A stretch of DNA of 64,000 nucleotides. Source: Brevibacillus laterosporus DSM 25. GTDB taxonomy: Bacteria; Bacillota; Bacilli; Brevibacillales; Brevibacillaceae. The translations under genes and the position numbers were made by a program. The stretch lies in the NCBI RefSeq assembly GCF_002706795.1, contig NZ_CP017705.1:2846001-2910000 (forward strand), written 5' to 3'. Numbering within the stretch: position 1 is the stretch's first letter; every line of letters starts with the position of its first letter. Shown piece by piece: positions 33,827-43,766 of this stretch. The notes beneath the pieces were generated by a model. The model saw only the letters and a list, made by a program, of their open reading frames with translations. It was not told the origin of the DNA and did not search any database.

Positions 33827-35620
33827 ATGAGTAGCATACGCAGATATTTACGTTATGTGGGACCTTACAAAGTGAAAATTATTTTAACCATTGGTATCGG
33901 TATTGTAAAATTTGGGATTCCATTATTAATGCCATTAATTCTCAAGTATGTGATAGATACCTTGGTTACCGGTACAATGCCTAAGGAAGATAAGCTATAT
34001 CAATTGTTTTGGTTAATGTGTGCTGCTTTTTTTCTGTTTACAATCGTGCGAGCTCCTGTAGAGTACTATCGCCAATATTACGCCCAATGGATATCCAGTC
34101 GTGTTCTATTCGACATTCGTAATCAATTATTTAGCCACCTACAGAAATTATCTATGCGATTTTACAACAATCATAAGGTAGGTGAAATTATTTCACGAGT
34201 TGTGAATGATGTAGAACAGACGAAAAGCTTTATTGAAACAGGTCTTATGAATATTTGGCTGGATTTGGTGACCATTGTGATTACGCTTTCCATTATGTTA
34301 TTTATGGATGTAAAACTAACTTTGATTGCTATTGTTGTGTTTCCTTTATACGGATTCTCGATTAAGTATTTTTATAAGAGATTGCGCCAATTAATGAGGG
34401 ACCGGTCCCAGAAGCTAGCTGAATTACAAGGGCATCTACATGAGAGAGTTAATGGAATTTCTGTTACTCGTAGTTTTGCTTTGGAAGAGTATGAAGCTAA
34501 ACAATTTGAAAAGAAAAATCAAAGATTCCTAAATAAAGCTTTAGAGCAAACTAGTTGGAATGCCTATACGTTTTCTGTGGTTAATACGATTACTGATATT
34601 GCGCCGCTGTTAGTTATTGGCTTTGCCGGTTATCAAGTTATCCAAGGTATGTTAACGATTGGAACACTCATGGCCTTTTACGCTTATTTGGAGCGATTAT
34701 ATACACCACTTAGACGGGTTGTTAATTCATCGACTACATTGACGCAGGCGATTGCTTCTATGGATCGTATGTTTGAATTTATTGATGAGCAATATGATAT
34801 CGTGGATCGGCCTGAAGCTTGTACGTTGCCCGTGAATCCTGAAACAAAAAGGATTAGCGGGCGTGTAGAGTTTGAAAAGGTTACATTTGCTTATAACAAA
34901 GGAGATGAACCTGTTCTACATGACGTACATTTACGGATTGAGCCTGGTGAAACGGTAGCATTAGTCGGTATGTCAGGAGGTGGAAAGTCTTCTCTTATTA
35001 GTTTAATTCCGCGATTTTGGGATGTGACGGGTGGACGAATCCTTATTGATGGCATCGATGTACGGGACGTTACTCAAAACAGCTTACGTGAGCAAATTGG
35101 AATTGTTATGCAGGATAACATTTTGTTTAGCGAGTCAGCCAGAATGAATATTACAATGGGGAATCCGCAAGCGACAGAAGAAGAGATGTTAGCAGCAGCC
35201 AAAGCCGCGAATGCACATGACTTTATTTGCGAGTTACCAGAGGGCTACGATACTGAATTGGGTGAGAGAGGAGTCAAGCTCTCAGGGGGTCAGAAGCAAC
35301 GAATTGCTATTGCTCGCGTCTTTTTAAAGGACCCTGCTATTTTAATTTTAGATGAAGCCACTTCCGCATTAGATTTGGAATCTGAGCACATGATTCAAGA
35401 ATCCTTAGCTCATTTGGCAAAGGGCAGAACGACTATTATTGTGGCTCATCGTCTGTCTACCATTACGCATGCAGACAAGATAGTTGTGTTAAAGGATGGA
35501 CGAATTGTGGAGATGGGGAAACATGAAGAACTTCTTCAACAGCAAGGAGTTTATCATGCTTTGTGGAACGTACAGGATTTTGGCAACGTAGATCAAGAAG
35601 CTATTTCCACGATGGGATGA
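33827..35620 (+). CDS. ygaD: YgaD-like ABC exporter (fused permease and ATPase)
   Basis: 597 residues: six transmembrane helices (about 15-315) of a type IV ABC exporter and a C-terminal ATPase domain (about 345-580) with Walker [11 protein letters not shown], signature LSGGQKQR, Walker [13 protein letters not shown] and the H-loop IVAHRLST. A half-transporter that should act as a homodimer, exporting lipids or drugs; closely follows B. subtilis YgaD in size and context. Ribosome site aggaggggt. Confidence 0.93.
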   Translation: MSSIRRYLRYVGPYKVKIILTIGIGIVKFGIPLLMPLILKYVIDTLVTGTMPKEDKLYQLFWLMCAAFFLFTIVRAPVEYYRQYYAQWISSRVLFDIRNQLFSHLQKLSMRFYNNHKVGEIISRVVNDVEQTKSFIETGLMNIWLDLVTIVITLSIMLFMDVKLTLIAIVVFPLYGFSIKYFYKRLRQLMRDRSQKLAELQGHLHERVNGISVTRSFALEEYEAKQFEKKNQRFLNKALEQTSWNAYTFSVVNTITDIAPLLVIGFAGYQVIQGMLTIGTLMAFYAYLERLYTPLRRVVNSSTTLTQAIASMDRMFEFIDEQYDIVDRPEACTLPVNPETKRISGRVEFEKVTFAYNKGDEPVLHDVHLRIEPGETVALVGMSGGGKSSLISLIPRFWDVTGGRILIDGIDVRDVTQNSLREQIGIVMQDNILFSESARMNITMGNPQATEEEMLAAAKAANAHDFICELPEGYDTELGERGVKLSGGQKQRIAIARVFLKDPAILILDEATSALDLESEHMIQESLAHLAKGRTTIIVAHRLSTITHADKIVVLKDGRIVEMGKHEELLQQQGVYHALWNVQDFGNVDQEAISTMG

Positions 35621-35688
35621 GCAGGTAACATCCAACTTAGAAAAACAGCCTCTGACTTTTTCACTGGCTTAAAATAAGGAGTGAGGGT

Positions 35689-36894
35689 ATGGAGACCTGG
35701 AAACGCAATTTGTTTGTTCTCTGTGGTGCTTTGTTTATCGTTATGGTAGGAATGAGTATGGTGATGCCATTTCTCCCGCTCTTTATTCAAGAAGAATTAC
35801 ATATCACGAACACTCATGACGCAACGTTGTGGTCTGGGATCATATTTGGAGCTAACTTTTTAACGGCTGGATTAGTTTCTCCTATTTGGGGGAATTTGGC
35901 AGACAAATATGGGCGTAAAATTATGATACTCCGCTCTGGTTTTTTAATGTCAATTACGATTGGGCTAACCGGACTGGCAGGAAATGTATGGCATTTATTA
36001 TTGCTGCGTTTATTAAACGGAACGATTAGTGGAATCATTCCTGCCAGCAATGCTTTAGTAGCCTCCAGCGTGCCTAAGGAGCGTTCGGGATGGGCTTTGG
36101 GTATTTTGCAATCCTGTGTTGTATCTGGTTCGATTATGGGGCCTTTCTTTGGAGGCTTGCTTGCTGATCTAGTTGGGTACCGTGCTGTGTTTATGGTAAC
36201 GGGTAGTTTATTATTTATAGCAACTCTCATCATCACGTTTACCGTCAAGGAAGACTTTACACCTTTGCCAAAAACAGAACAGACAAGTTTGCGGGATGAT
36301 TTTAAAATGGTGTTTGCAAGCAAAACGTTACCGGTTCTGTTTGGCGTGACCGTAATTGTTCAATTTGCGTTAAATGGGATTGTTCCAATCTTACCGATCT
36401 TTGTTAAAGAGCTAATTGGAAGTGGCGAGAGAGTAGCCTTTTTTGCAGGATTGGTTACAGCTATGACAGGGATAGCTAATGTTCTAGCTTCTCCTCAATT
36501 AGGAAAATTGGGGGATAGAATTGGTTCGCATAAAGTATTGCTTGGCTGTTTACTTGCCTCTGCTATTGTCTATATTCCAACGGCGATGGTGCAAACGCTT
36601 TGGCAGCTACTTATTTTGCGTTTCATGGCGGGATTATGTGTAGGCGGACTATTACCGGCTGTTAATTCATTGTTACGAAAAGCTACTCCAAGTCATATGG
36701 TTAGTCGAGTATTTGGCTATAATAATAGCTTTCTATGTCTTGGCAATATGCTTGGACCGATGACAGGTGGATTTCTAGCTGGATATGTAGGATTAAACGG
36801 TGTATTCTTAATGACGAGCATCCTCCTCTTTATAAATTTTTTATGGTTCTTGTATGTGGTTCGACATGGTTTTCAAGCAGTGTCGAGTGAATAG
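35689..36894 (+). CDS. MFS multidrug transporter, DHA1-like
   Basis: 401 residues, twelve transmembrane segments. Loop 2-3 motif GNLADKYGRKIMIL (about 68-81) and motif C-like GPFFGGLLAD in TM5 place it among proton-coupled drug antiporters of the DHA1 12-TM family (Bmr/NorA/TetA-like). Specific substrate unknown. Ribosome site taaggagtgagg. It follows ygaD by 68 bases in the same direction without a clear terminator, so co-transcription is possible. Confidence 0.88.
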   Translation: METWKRNLFVLCGALFIVMVGMSMVMPFLPLFIQEELHITNTHDATLWSGIIFGANFLTAGLVSPIWGNLADKYGRKIMILRSGFLMSITIGLTGLAGNVWHLLLLRLLNGTISGIIPASNALVASSVPKERSGWALGILQSCVVSGSIMGPFFGGLLADLVGYRAVFMVTGSLLFIATLIITFTVKEDFTPLPKTEQTSLRDDFKMVFASKTLPVLFGVTVIVQFALNGIVPILPIFVKELIGSGERVAFFAGLVTAMTGIANVLASPQLGKLGDRIGSHKVLLGCLLASAIVYIPTAMVQTLWQLLILRFMAGLCVGGLLPAVNSLLRKATPSHMVSRVFGYNNSFLCLGNMLGPMTGGFLAGYVGLNGVFLMTSILLFINFLWFLYVVRHGFQAVSSE

Positions 36895-36946
36895 GCGTAA
36901 CGTGCCACTACGTTTTGTCGTCATACTGAAAAAGGAGTGAAACAAT

Positions 36947-37561
36947 ATGAAAAAATGGACAGGCTTTCTGCTTTTATCAGCTTTGGTTGTAGCATTGGCA
37001 GGTTGTACCGGCAATCAGCCAGACCAGAAGCCTACAACTCCAACGACAGAAACTGCTCAACCAGCTACTGAAATTACAAAACCAGCTGGAAGTAAGCATA
37101 TCAATATGGATGAAAAGGAAGCTGTCGCTTTGGCCGCAGAGGGAGCAGACGCTTATGCGTATGTATTGAACGGTGGAAAAATAGAGCCAGATAAAAGTAA
37201 GAGCTTCACTCATGAGGGTAAAGACTATCGCTTTGTAGGAAGCGATATAGATACAAAAGAAAAGCTGATGAAATATCTGGAGAATGTCTATACAAAAACA
37301 GCAAGCGATAAAGTAGTGAACAATCTCAAGCTGATTGAAAAAGATGGAAAGCTGGCTCAACCAAGCATTGATAAAAGTAGTGTGCTTCAATGGGGTAGTG
37401 GACAGGCAGAAATGATTACAGAAAACCAAAATGGCAGAGAGTATGAGATTAAAGTTCCTATCGGAGAAGGCGATCAAGTTGATTTTAAAGTCTATTCTGT
37501 ACGTATTAAACAAGAGGATGGCGTATGGAAGCTTGATACAATTCCCGGTGTGAAGGAGTAA
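36947..37561 (+). CDS. IseA-like lipoprotein (endopeptidase inhibitor family)
   Basis: 204 residues with a lipoprotein signal ending at LAGC (Cys about 20) and a Thr/Pro-rich spacer (about 25-50). The domain that follows (ALAAEGADAYAYVLNGGK, YRFVGSDIDTKEKLMKYLENVYT, KLIEKDGKLAQPS) resembles B. subtilis IseA/YoeB. That secreted protein blocks D,L-endopeptidases such as LytE and CwlO. Here the inhibitor would be membrane-tethered. Targets could include NlpC/P60 enzymes like the one in this window. Ribosome site aaaggagtg. Confidence 0.75.
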   Translation: MKKWTGFLLLSALVVALAGCTGNQPDQKPTTPTTETAQPATEITKPAGSKHINMDEKEAVALAAEGADAYAYVLNGGKIEPDKSKSFTHEGKDYRFVGSDIDTKEKLMKYLENVYTKTASDKVVNNLKLIEKDGKLAQPSIDKSSVLQWGSGQAEMITENQNGREYEIKVPIGEGDQVDFKVYSVRIKQEDGVWKLDTIPGVKE

Positions 37562-37580
37562 TTTGCATCAAAAACAAATG

Positions 37581-37611
37581 AAAGGCGCCCCTGATGGGAC
37601 GCCTTTTTTTG
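37581..37611. terminator. terminator after the IseA-like gene
   Basis: AAAGGCGCCCC / GGGACGCCTTTTTTT hairpin between convergent genes. Confidence 0.88.
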
Positions 37612-37627
37612 TGAATGGAAGTAAAAG

Positions 37628-38311
37628 TTAGTCGTCACTATCTCGTTTAAACAACCAGATATACTCTAGCAACTGTAGCACAGACATGAGAGCTGCCGCT
37701 ACATAAGTAAGAGCTGCGGCACCAAGTACGGCCTTAACTTCACGCTCTTCTGAATTGCGGATATAGCCCATTTTAATCATTAAATCTTTAGCGCGGCTAC
37801 TAGCATTAAATTCGACTGGCAATGTGATGACTTGAAATAGAACGGCTACGCTAAAAGCAATGATCCCAAGTAGGAAGAGACCACTAATTTTAAGGAAGAG
37901 ACCACCTAACAACAAGAAAGGGGCTATCCCAGAGGTAAGGTTAACTAATGGGAAAATGCGATGTCTAGCAACTAACATTGGATAATCAACCTTGTGCTGA
38001 ATCGCGTGACCTACCTCATGACAGGCTACAGATACCGCTGAGATGGAATCGCTAAAATACACAGGATCTGATAAGCGAACAGTTTTAGACATCGGGTCGT
38101 AGTGGTCGGTAAGAGTACCTGGTATATGTTCGACTGGAACATGCGATAAACCGTTAGAATCCAGTAAATGTCTAGCTGCTTCAGCTCCGGTCATTCCAGA
38201 GGAGACAGGTACCTCCGAGTATTTGCTAAACGTTCCCTTAACACGGAACTGTGCCCACATTGTTAGACCGAATGCCGCGAAAATTAACAGCGTCCATGGG
38301 GTAAAAAACAT
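37628..38311 (-). CDS. yugP: YugP-family zinc metalloprotease
   Basis: 227 residues. Membrane helix at the start (about 4-20), zinc motif HEVGHAIQH (about 97-105), then two or three hydrophobic segments (about 125-165 and 195-215). Matches the neutral zinc metallopeptidase family of YugP, of unknown substrate. Monocistronic, its start close to the leader region of unknown content upstream. Confidence 0.9.
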   Translation of the reverse strand: MFFTPWTLLIFAAFGLTMWAQFRVKGTFSKYSEVPVSSGMTGAEAARHLLDSNGLSHVPVEHIPGTLTDHYDPMSKTVRLSDPVYFSDSISAVSVACHEVGHAIQHKVDYPMLVARHRIFPLVNLTSGIAPFLLLGGLFLKISGLFLLGIIAFSVAVLFQVITLPVEFNASSRAKDLMIKMGYIRNSEEREVKAVLGAAALTYVAAALMSVLQLLEYIWLFKRDSDD

Positions 38312-38523
38312 ATAATATCACTCCTATCTATGATGATTATTCTTGTCCTTTTCTCATCCTATGCTCATTGTGCACTAAAAATGGTGAGAAGACACAAAAA
38401 TACATCTTTACATGAAAAGAAATAGATTGTAGCTCGTTAGCATAGTCTTGCCAGTTAATTTAGATACGAATTAAATTAAAAAAAGTTTCATTTATTTTGA
38501 TAGTACCACAAAAAGAGATCAAA

Positions 38524-38553
38524 GAAAAAACAAGCCCACGACGGGGCCTGCTT
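38524..38553 (-). terminator. terminator of the glutamate synthase gene
   Basis: Minus-strand AGGCCCcgtcgtGGGCTT followed by GTTTTTTC, 12 bases past the stop codon. Confidence 0.75.
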
Positions 38554-38564
38554 CACTTCTTTTG

Positions 38565-41500
38565 TTATTCAGTTGATACAGATGGATCAGCTTGCTCTTT
38601 TTTAGGAGTAATTTGTACAAAGTGTGCTTCTGGATGTTCCAATAATTTTTGAATGAGCCCTGCTTCCTCATATTGTTCAGTAGCCGATAGCTCTTCTTTA
38701 TATTTTCCTAGTAGCTCAGATACATCAGAGATGCCTTTGGAATCAAGCTTGTAAATAAATACTTTGGCTCCTTTGGCGATACGACGTTTCAAGGCATCTT
38801 CATCAAAGCCTAGTTCTGGTTGTAGTCGAACATATACGGTACCACCTGTCATTCCGGCACAAATCCATGGACCTGGATCACCCAATACGATTGCCCGACC
38901 ATTTGTCATGTATTCAAAAGCGAAACCTTTTAGATTGGCGCGGGCACCCAAACCTCCTAATTGATCCTGAAGAGGTTCTGTAATACCACCGCCAAATACA
39001 ACGTCCGCACCGGAAAGTCGGATACAGGCACGAGAATCAGCATTCCCTTGCACGATAAATAGCCCTTTTTGTGCCCCATAGCAAAAGCTTTTACCAACAG
39101 ACCCATTTATATATTGCCCGTGTGCTCCTTTAGATTTGAGTATGGAGACGACGCCTCCAAAGCTTGTTTTACCTACACCATCTTGTGCCCCGCCTTGTAC
39201 TCGTATTCTCACACCCTCCGCATTGTAAGCTGCAAGACCATTTCCTGGAACACTGCCGTGATCAAGGTGCAAAGAGACTTCTGGAAAGGACACATAGCTT
39301 CCGTCCAAATAAGGTTTCACACGTGCCCCTGACCAACGACTTCCCAATACTCGTTCTCCTGATAAAATGGCTGAGAAATTTTGCTGAATGGGTTGATCTT
39401 GGCTGAAATAGTGATCTTTTTCATGAATTTGTTCTGTTTTTTCTGTTATTCCTGCTGCTACCAATACCTTAGCCGCTGTGGATTCATAAATAGCTTCACG
39501 ATATTGTTTGGTAGTAAACAATGGATGTACAGAAAGCAGTGAATCCAAATCCATTTGGTTAAAACCACGTGCTTGCACTAACAAATCGGATCGACCAACT
39601 AAGTCCTGCGAATGGGTCAATCCAAGTGTAGCAGTAATTCGTTGTAATTCCTGACCAAATTGAGTGAACAGATTAGTAAGACCAGCTACCGCTAAATCAA
39701 ATTGACGTGGGACAAAACGGCGTAAGCCTTTTTCATGTGCCTCCTCCATATTGTCAATTTGAGTGGCTATCCCAACGTGACAGGTATCTAAATGACAGCC
39801 ACGGCAGGTGGTACACCCGACAGCAATCATAGCTAATGTAGCAAAGCCAATGCGATTAGCCCCTAGCATCATTAATTTAGCTACATCCAGTGCGCTTTTG
39901 ACGCCACCATCTGCCCATAGCTCCACCTGATTGCGTAGGCCAGCCTCCAGTAAGGCATTATGAGCTGCCTTTACACCAATCTCAGCAGGAAGTCCAACGT
40001 GTTGTAGGGCATGCACACGGGCAGCTCCTGTACCTCCATCAAACCCTGACAACGTAATGTAATCAGCACCAGCTTTGGCTATTCCAACAGCAATGGTCCC
40101 GATATTTGGTACGATAGGCACCTTTACGCATACTTTTGCTTGATGATTGGCTGTTTTTAATTCTGTAATCATCTGAGCCAAGTCTTCAATGGAGTAAATG
40201 TCATGGTTGTTGGAAGGTGAGATTAGATCGGAACCTACGGTAGCATTACGGGCAGCAGCAATTTTTTCTGTAACTTTAGAGCCGGGTAAATGCCCACCTT
40301 CACCTGGTTTGGCCCCTTGACCAATCTTGATTTCCAATAAGTTTGAAGAATTAGCTAATTCAACGTTTACGCCAAATCGTCCTGATGCAATCTGTTGACC
40401 GCGGGTGCGTGGGTATTTACCCAGCATATCTTTAATCTCTCCACCTTCACCGTTCATGGAAATCATATTTAGTCGATCAGCTGCTTCTGCATAGGCACGG
40501 AAGGCTGTTTCATTCTGTGAACCAAATGACATAGAAGAAATCATAAACGGTAATGAATGCTCCCCTACGCTGTTGTCTACTTGATCGGGTTCGATTTGAG
40601 CGTCCTCTTGCTGATTGCTACTTTTTTCATAAGCAATATCAGTTAAGTGACGGATGGAAATCGGATTTGCCTGTTCGTTTTCTTCTAATTTTAATGCGTA
40701 ATCTGCATAAGGTATTTCAGCACTGGCAATTTGCCCTATTGCTTTCCATAAACGTGGAAATAGATGGAAGGTTCGTGCTTCACGAGATTTTTCATCTCTA
40801 TATAATTCGTAGCGTTGACGGCTTTCTGCTTCTAACTGGTCAAGTGACAAGCCAGCTTTATCTGAGCCACAGAAGGTTGGGATTTGGAGGATACTAGCCA
40901 CTTCTGTACTGATACCTATTGCAGAAAAGAGGCGTCCATAGCCACGTAGTTCGTGAATACCGATCGTTGATGTTACTTTTTCTAAGCCTTTCGTTAAAGC
41001 TGTAAATAGATTATGAACAGCTGTTGTTCCGCCCTTTGCATATACAGTGGCAAACAATACGTGTGGAGCCACCGCCTCTGCACCGCTTCCCAGTAGAAGA
41101 GCGATGTCATGCAAGGAACGAATAGCACCGGAGCGAACGATGATGCTTACTTGTCTTCGCAGGTTCTTACTGGAAGATTCAGTTTGTTTGAGCGCTCTGT
41201 CAATGTGAGCTGTTACGAGTAAAGGATCAATAAAATATTGATTTTCAATATGCACCATTGAGTCATCGAGAATCAGTAAGGAGGCACCTTTTTCCACAGC
41301 TTGACAGGCTTCTTGGGCAAGACGATCCAGGGCTTCTAGCAGACGTTCTGCTTCTCGAAATACGATGGGCAGGACGACTACACTATGCGGATTTTTATGG
41401 AAGCTAGAAATAATTTGTTCCAAAGTCATCATTCCCTGAGGAGATGCAAGCTCTTGAAACGATTGTCCCTCTACTAGTAGCGGCGAAGCGATCTCCATGC

Positions 41501-43145
41501 GAGTATGTGGTGTGGTATCTTTCTGGGATAGAAATGTGCGTTTTCCTAAAACCACACGTGTTGAAAAATGCTCAATTTCACGATCTCTATCAATTGCCGG
41601 ATTGGTTACGACTGCCACGCTCTCTTTAATATAATCGCTGATATTCTGGCGTTCTTTGGAGAGGGCCGCAAGTGGTCCGTCATAGCCAAGGGAGCGAATC
41701 GGCTCTGCGCCATTAGAAGCCATTTGCTCAATAAGTTGAATTTGCTCTCGATCCCAGCCAAACGCACTGAATGTTTGAGCTGTAGGCGCTTCATAATCAT
41801 AAGAAGGGGCAACCATTTCACTTTTATAGGCGTAATGTAAATGCTGGCGGAAGTGGTGACAGGAAATTTTTGTCTGAAAGCTACCTTTAACAAGCTCTCG
41901 TAACTCTGAGTGACTAAAAATTGTGATACCCTGCGGGCTTAGCTGAACACCAATTTTCTCACCAGGTGCTAATGATTTTGGTTCACTAACCATTTCTGAC
42001 ACAGGAATAATGCCTTGTTCGGAGGAGAAATAAAGTGATTCTTCACTTTCTACCATCCAGACGGGGCGCAATCCCAAGGAGTCCACGCTAAATACGCATT
42101 GATCGGCGTAACGAGAAACAATTCCCGCGGGACCCTGAGCAAAGTGGCCCCAAGCCTGTCGTAAGTAAGTGTATAAATCCTGTAAATCATGAGATAACAA
42201 TTTGATTTCATTGTGGATAGGTGGAAAAATTACCTCTAAGGATTCAAACAGAGTTAATCCGTAGCGATGAATAAAGGTTTCAATAGTACGATTTAGATTT
42301 TGAGAGTCGCTACCGCCTTCGACTAACGGCACTTGTAGCATGCGAGCTTCTTCTTCTAGTTTACTAATGGTATTAATTTCGCCATTATGTCCTAGTAAAG
42401 AAAAGGGCTGAACTCGGAAAAAATTAGACAATGTGTTAGTTGAGTAGCGATTATGACCGATTGTAACAGTGGAGGCGAAGGATGGATCAGCTAAATCTAC
42501 GAAATAGCGGGGTAAGATGTTCGCTGCGCCCATCAATTTATAAGAAACGGTGCGATTACTGAGGGAAGCAACATGTACATGATAGGTATCTTCAATTTCG
42601 ACGTGCAGTTCAAACAATAATTTGACGTATTGTTCAGGCGATAGTGAAGTTGTTTGGGTGGCTTGATTCGGCATTAGAGCAATTTGCCAAAAAAGTGGTT
42701 CATCCTGTCTTCCGTTTTTTCCTAGAACGTCTGAATGAACTTGATTTTCACGTTCAGCTAAAATAGTTAAGCCATGCTTTTTAATAAGCAAGCCAATACC
42801 TTCTTGGACTTTTTCTACTTCATGTCCTTTGCGTGGAACGAAAATATGAGCAACAGCAAAGGAAGGATCATAAGCCAAGTCGCTTTCAAAGATTGAGTTT
42901 TCCAAATGTTTTTCCCAGATATAGCGTGGGATATCAGTTAATACACCACATCCGTCACCTTCTCCATCAATAAATCCAGAGCGATGCTCCATTTGTACGA
43001 GGGTACGAATTGTTTCATCTACATTTTTTCTTGTAGGTGTTCCTTTTTTTTCAATGATACAGATAATTCCGCAGCTATCATGCTCTGTTGTGTGATAATT
43101 CCGAAAGTTTTCGGTGTGTGTATGCTTTTCATTTCTCTTTTGCAT
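38565..43145 (-). CDS. gltB: glutamate synthase large subunit
   Basis: 1526 residues (named gltA in B. subtilis). Transfers the amide of glutamine to 2-oxoglutarate. Domains: short propeptide then Ntn glutaminase with the nucleophile Cys in EHDSCGI (about 25); central domain; FMN-binding synthase domain (about 800-1200; KIGQGAKPGEGGHLPG); 3Fe-4S ligands in GCTTCRGCHLDTCHVG (C-x5-C-x4-C); and a C-terminal beta-helix GXGXG domain (about 1260-1480). The NADPH/FAD small subunit is not encoded next to it; downstream is yugP and upstream a 52-aa gene. Confidence 0.97.
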   Translation of the reverse strand: MQKRNEKHTHTENFRNYHTTEHDSCGIICIIEKKGTPTRKNVDETIRTLVQMEHRSGFIDGEGDGCGVLTDIPRYIWEKHLENSIFESDLAYDPSFAVAHIFVPRKGHEVEKVQEGIGLLIKKHGLTILAERENQVHSDVLGKNGRQDEPLFWQIALMPNQATQTTSLSPEQYVKLLFELHVEIEDTYHVHVASLSNRTVSYKLMGAANILPRYFVDLADPSFASTVTIGHNRYSTNTLSNFFRVQPFSLLGHNGEINTISKLEEEARMLQVPLVEGGSDSQNLNRTIETFIHRYGLTLFESLEVIFPPIHNEIKLLSHDLQDLYTYLRQAWGHFAQGPAGIVSRYADQCVFSVDSLGLRPVWMVESEESLYFSSEQGIIPVSEMVSEPKSLAPGEKIGVQLSPQGITIFSHSELRELVKGSFQTKISCHHFRQHLHYAYKSEMVAPSYDYEAPTAQTFSAFGWDREQIQLIEQMASNGAEPIRSLGYDGPLAALSKERQNISDYIKESVAVVTNPAIDRDREIEHFSTRVVLGKRTFLSQKDTTPHTRMEIASPLLVEGQSFQELASPQGMMTLEQIISSFHKNPHSVVVLPIVFREAERLLEALDRLAQEACQAVEKGASLLILDDSMVHIENQYFIDPLLVTAHIDRALKQTESSSKNLRRQVSIIVRSGAIRSLHDIALLLGSGAEAVAPHVLFATVYAKGGTTAVHNLFTALTKGLEKVTSTIGIHELRGYGRLFSAIGISTEVASILQIPTFCGSDKAGLSLDQLEAESRQRYELYRDEKSREARTFHLFPRLWKAIGQIASAEIPYADYALKLEENEQANPISIRHLTDIAYEKSSNQQEDAQIEPDQVDNSVGEHSLPFMISSMSFGSQNETAFRAYAEAADRLNMISMNGEGGEIKDMLGKYPRTRGQQIASGRFGVNVELANSSNLLEIKIGQGAKPGEGGHLPGSKVTEKIAAARNATVGSDLISPSNNHDIYSIEDLAQMITELKTANHQAKVCVKVPIVPNIGTIAVGIAKAGADYITLSGFDGGTGAARVHALQHVGLPAEIGVKAAHNALLEAGLRNQVELWADGGVKSALDVAKLMMLGANRIGFATLAMIAVGCTTCRGCHLDTCHVGIATQIDNMEEAHEKGLRRFVPRQFDLAVAGLTNLFTQFGQELQRITATLGLTHSQDLVGRSDLLVQARGFNQMDLDSLLSVHPLFTTKQYREAIYESTAAKVLVAAGITEKTEQIHEKDHYFSQDQPIQQNFSAILSGERVLGSRWSGARVKPYLDGSYVSFPEVSLHLDHGSVPGNGLAAYNAEGVRIRVQGGAQDGVGKTSFGGVVSILKSKGAHGQYINGSVGKSFCYGAQKGLFIVQGNADSRACIRLSGADVVFGGGITEPLQDQLGGLGARANLKGFAFEYMTNGRAIVLGDPGPWICAGMTGGTVYVRLQPELGFDEDALKRRIAKGAKVFIYKLDSKGISDVSELLGKYKEELSATEQYEEAGLIQKLLEHPEAHFVQITPKKEQADPSVSTE

Positions 43146-43327
43146 AGTAACGGTCAGTAGGCCTGACCTCCACCTCCTTAGTTCTTCTAAGACAGTTGAG
43201 TATAAATCCTTTTATAGAGGAGTAGACCTCAATGTGGATGTTCAATATAGCAAACAGGGGAAGCATATCGTTATTTACCATTGAGAATAACATGAAAGGG
43301 GCAAGCAAAACAATAACAAAACAATTA

Positions 43328-43356
43328 ATTATACAAATGTAAGCGTTTTTATGCAA
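43328..43356 (-). promoter_or_regulatory. gltB promoter with overlapping cre-like site
   Basis: Minus-strand TTGCAT, 17-base spacer, TATAAT; transcription would start near 43320, about 175 bases before the gene. The spacer and -35 carry TGTAAGCGTTTTTA (43339-43352, plus strand), one mismatch from the CcpA cre consensus TGWAANCGNTNWCA. Confidence 0.55.
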
Positions 43357-43428
43357 TTTTTTTTCTGATATTTGTGTGTTTAAGGAATTATTAAGCAATA
43401 TTTTGGTATAAAATTGTATAATTTATAC

Positions 43429-43451
43429 AAAAAACCCCCTGTAATGGGGGC
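43429..43451 (-). terminator. terminator of the 52-aa gene
   Basis: CCCCCATTACAGGGGG followed by TTTTTT on the minus strand, directly after the small gene and before the gltB promoter. Confidence 0.88.
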
Positions 43452-43459
43452 TGTTTCGA

Positions 43460-43618
43460 TTAATGGTCTCGATTTTCTGTTTTATGTTCCTGTGTTTTGT
43501 GATGCTCTGTTTTACGTGGATTCTGGAAGCTTAGAAATTCTAATGGTTTTGCACTCATTTTGGGATCAGTGAAGGTTTGTTCGGGTGCTTGCGGAAAGTC
43601 ATTTTTGCCTCTGGACAT
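43460..43618 (-). CDS. small hydrophilic protein (52 aa)
   Basis: ATG behind an excellent ribosome site (caggaggggt, 6 bases upstream) and followed by a strong terminator. The 52 residues (MSRGKNDFPQAPEQTFTDPK...) are polar, with His/Lys/Glu-rich C-terminus, without cysteine or membrane segment. No family recognised; small spore or stress proteins of Bacillales have such composition. Confidence 0.65.
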   Translation of the reverse strand: MSRGKNDFPQAPEQTFTDPKMSAKPLEFLSFQNPRKTEHHKTQEHKTENRDH

Positions 43619-43719
43619 TGACTACCCCTCCTGTATTACGCTTTTTGGGTGAAGACAGACTTAGTTTTCCCCTAAAGCCAGAAGTTTGTCCGATCGTTTT
43701 TTTCCATATGTAAAATGGG

Positions 43720-43757
43720 AAAGACCCCATATCATTAATATGAATGGGGGTCTTTTC
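43720..43757 (-). terminator. terminator of gsaB
   Basis: GACCCCATTCAT / ATGATATGGGGTC with T run on the minus strand, 10 bases after the gsaB stop codon. Confidence 0.85.
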
Positions 43758-43766
43758 ATTCATTGT

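Noticed and set aside
35814..36323. 169-codon minus ORF inside the MFS gene (and the similar 178-codon ORF inside the IseA-like gene)
   Set aside because: Antisense shadows of well-supported genes; no ribosome sites or recognisable domains.
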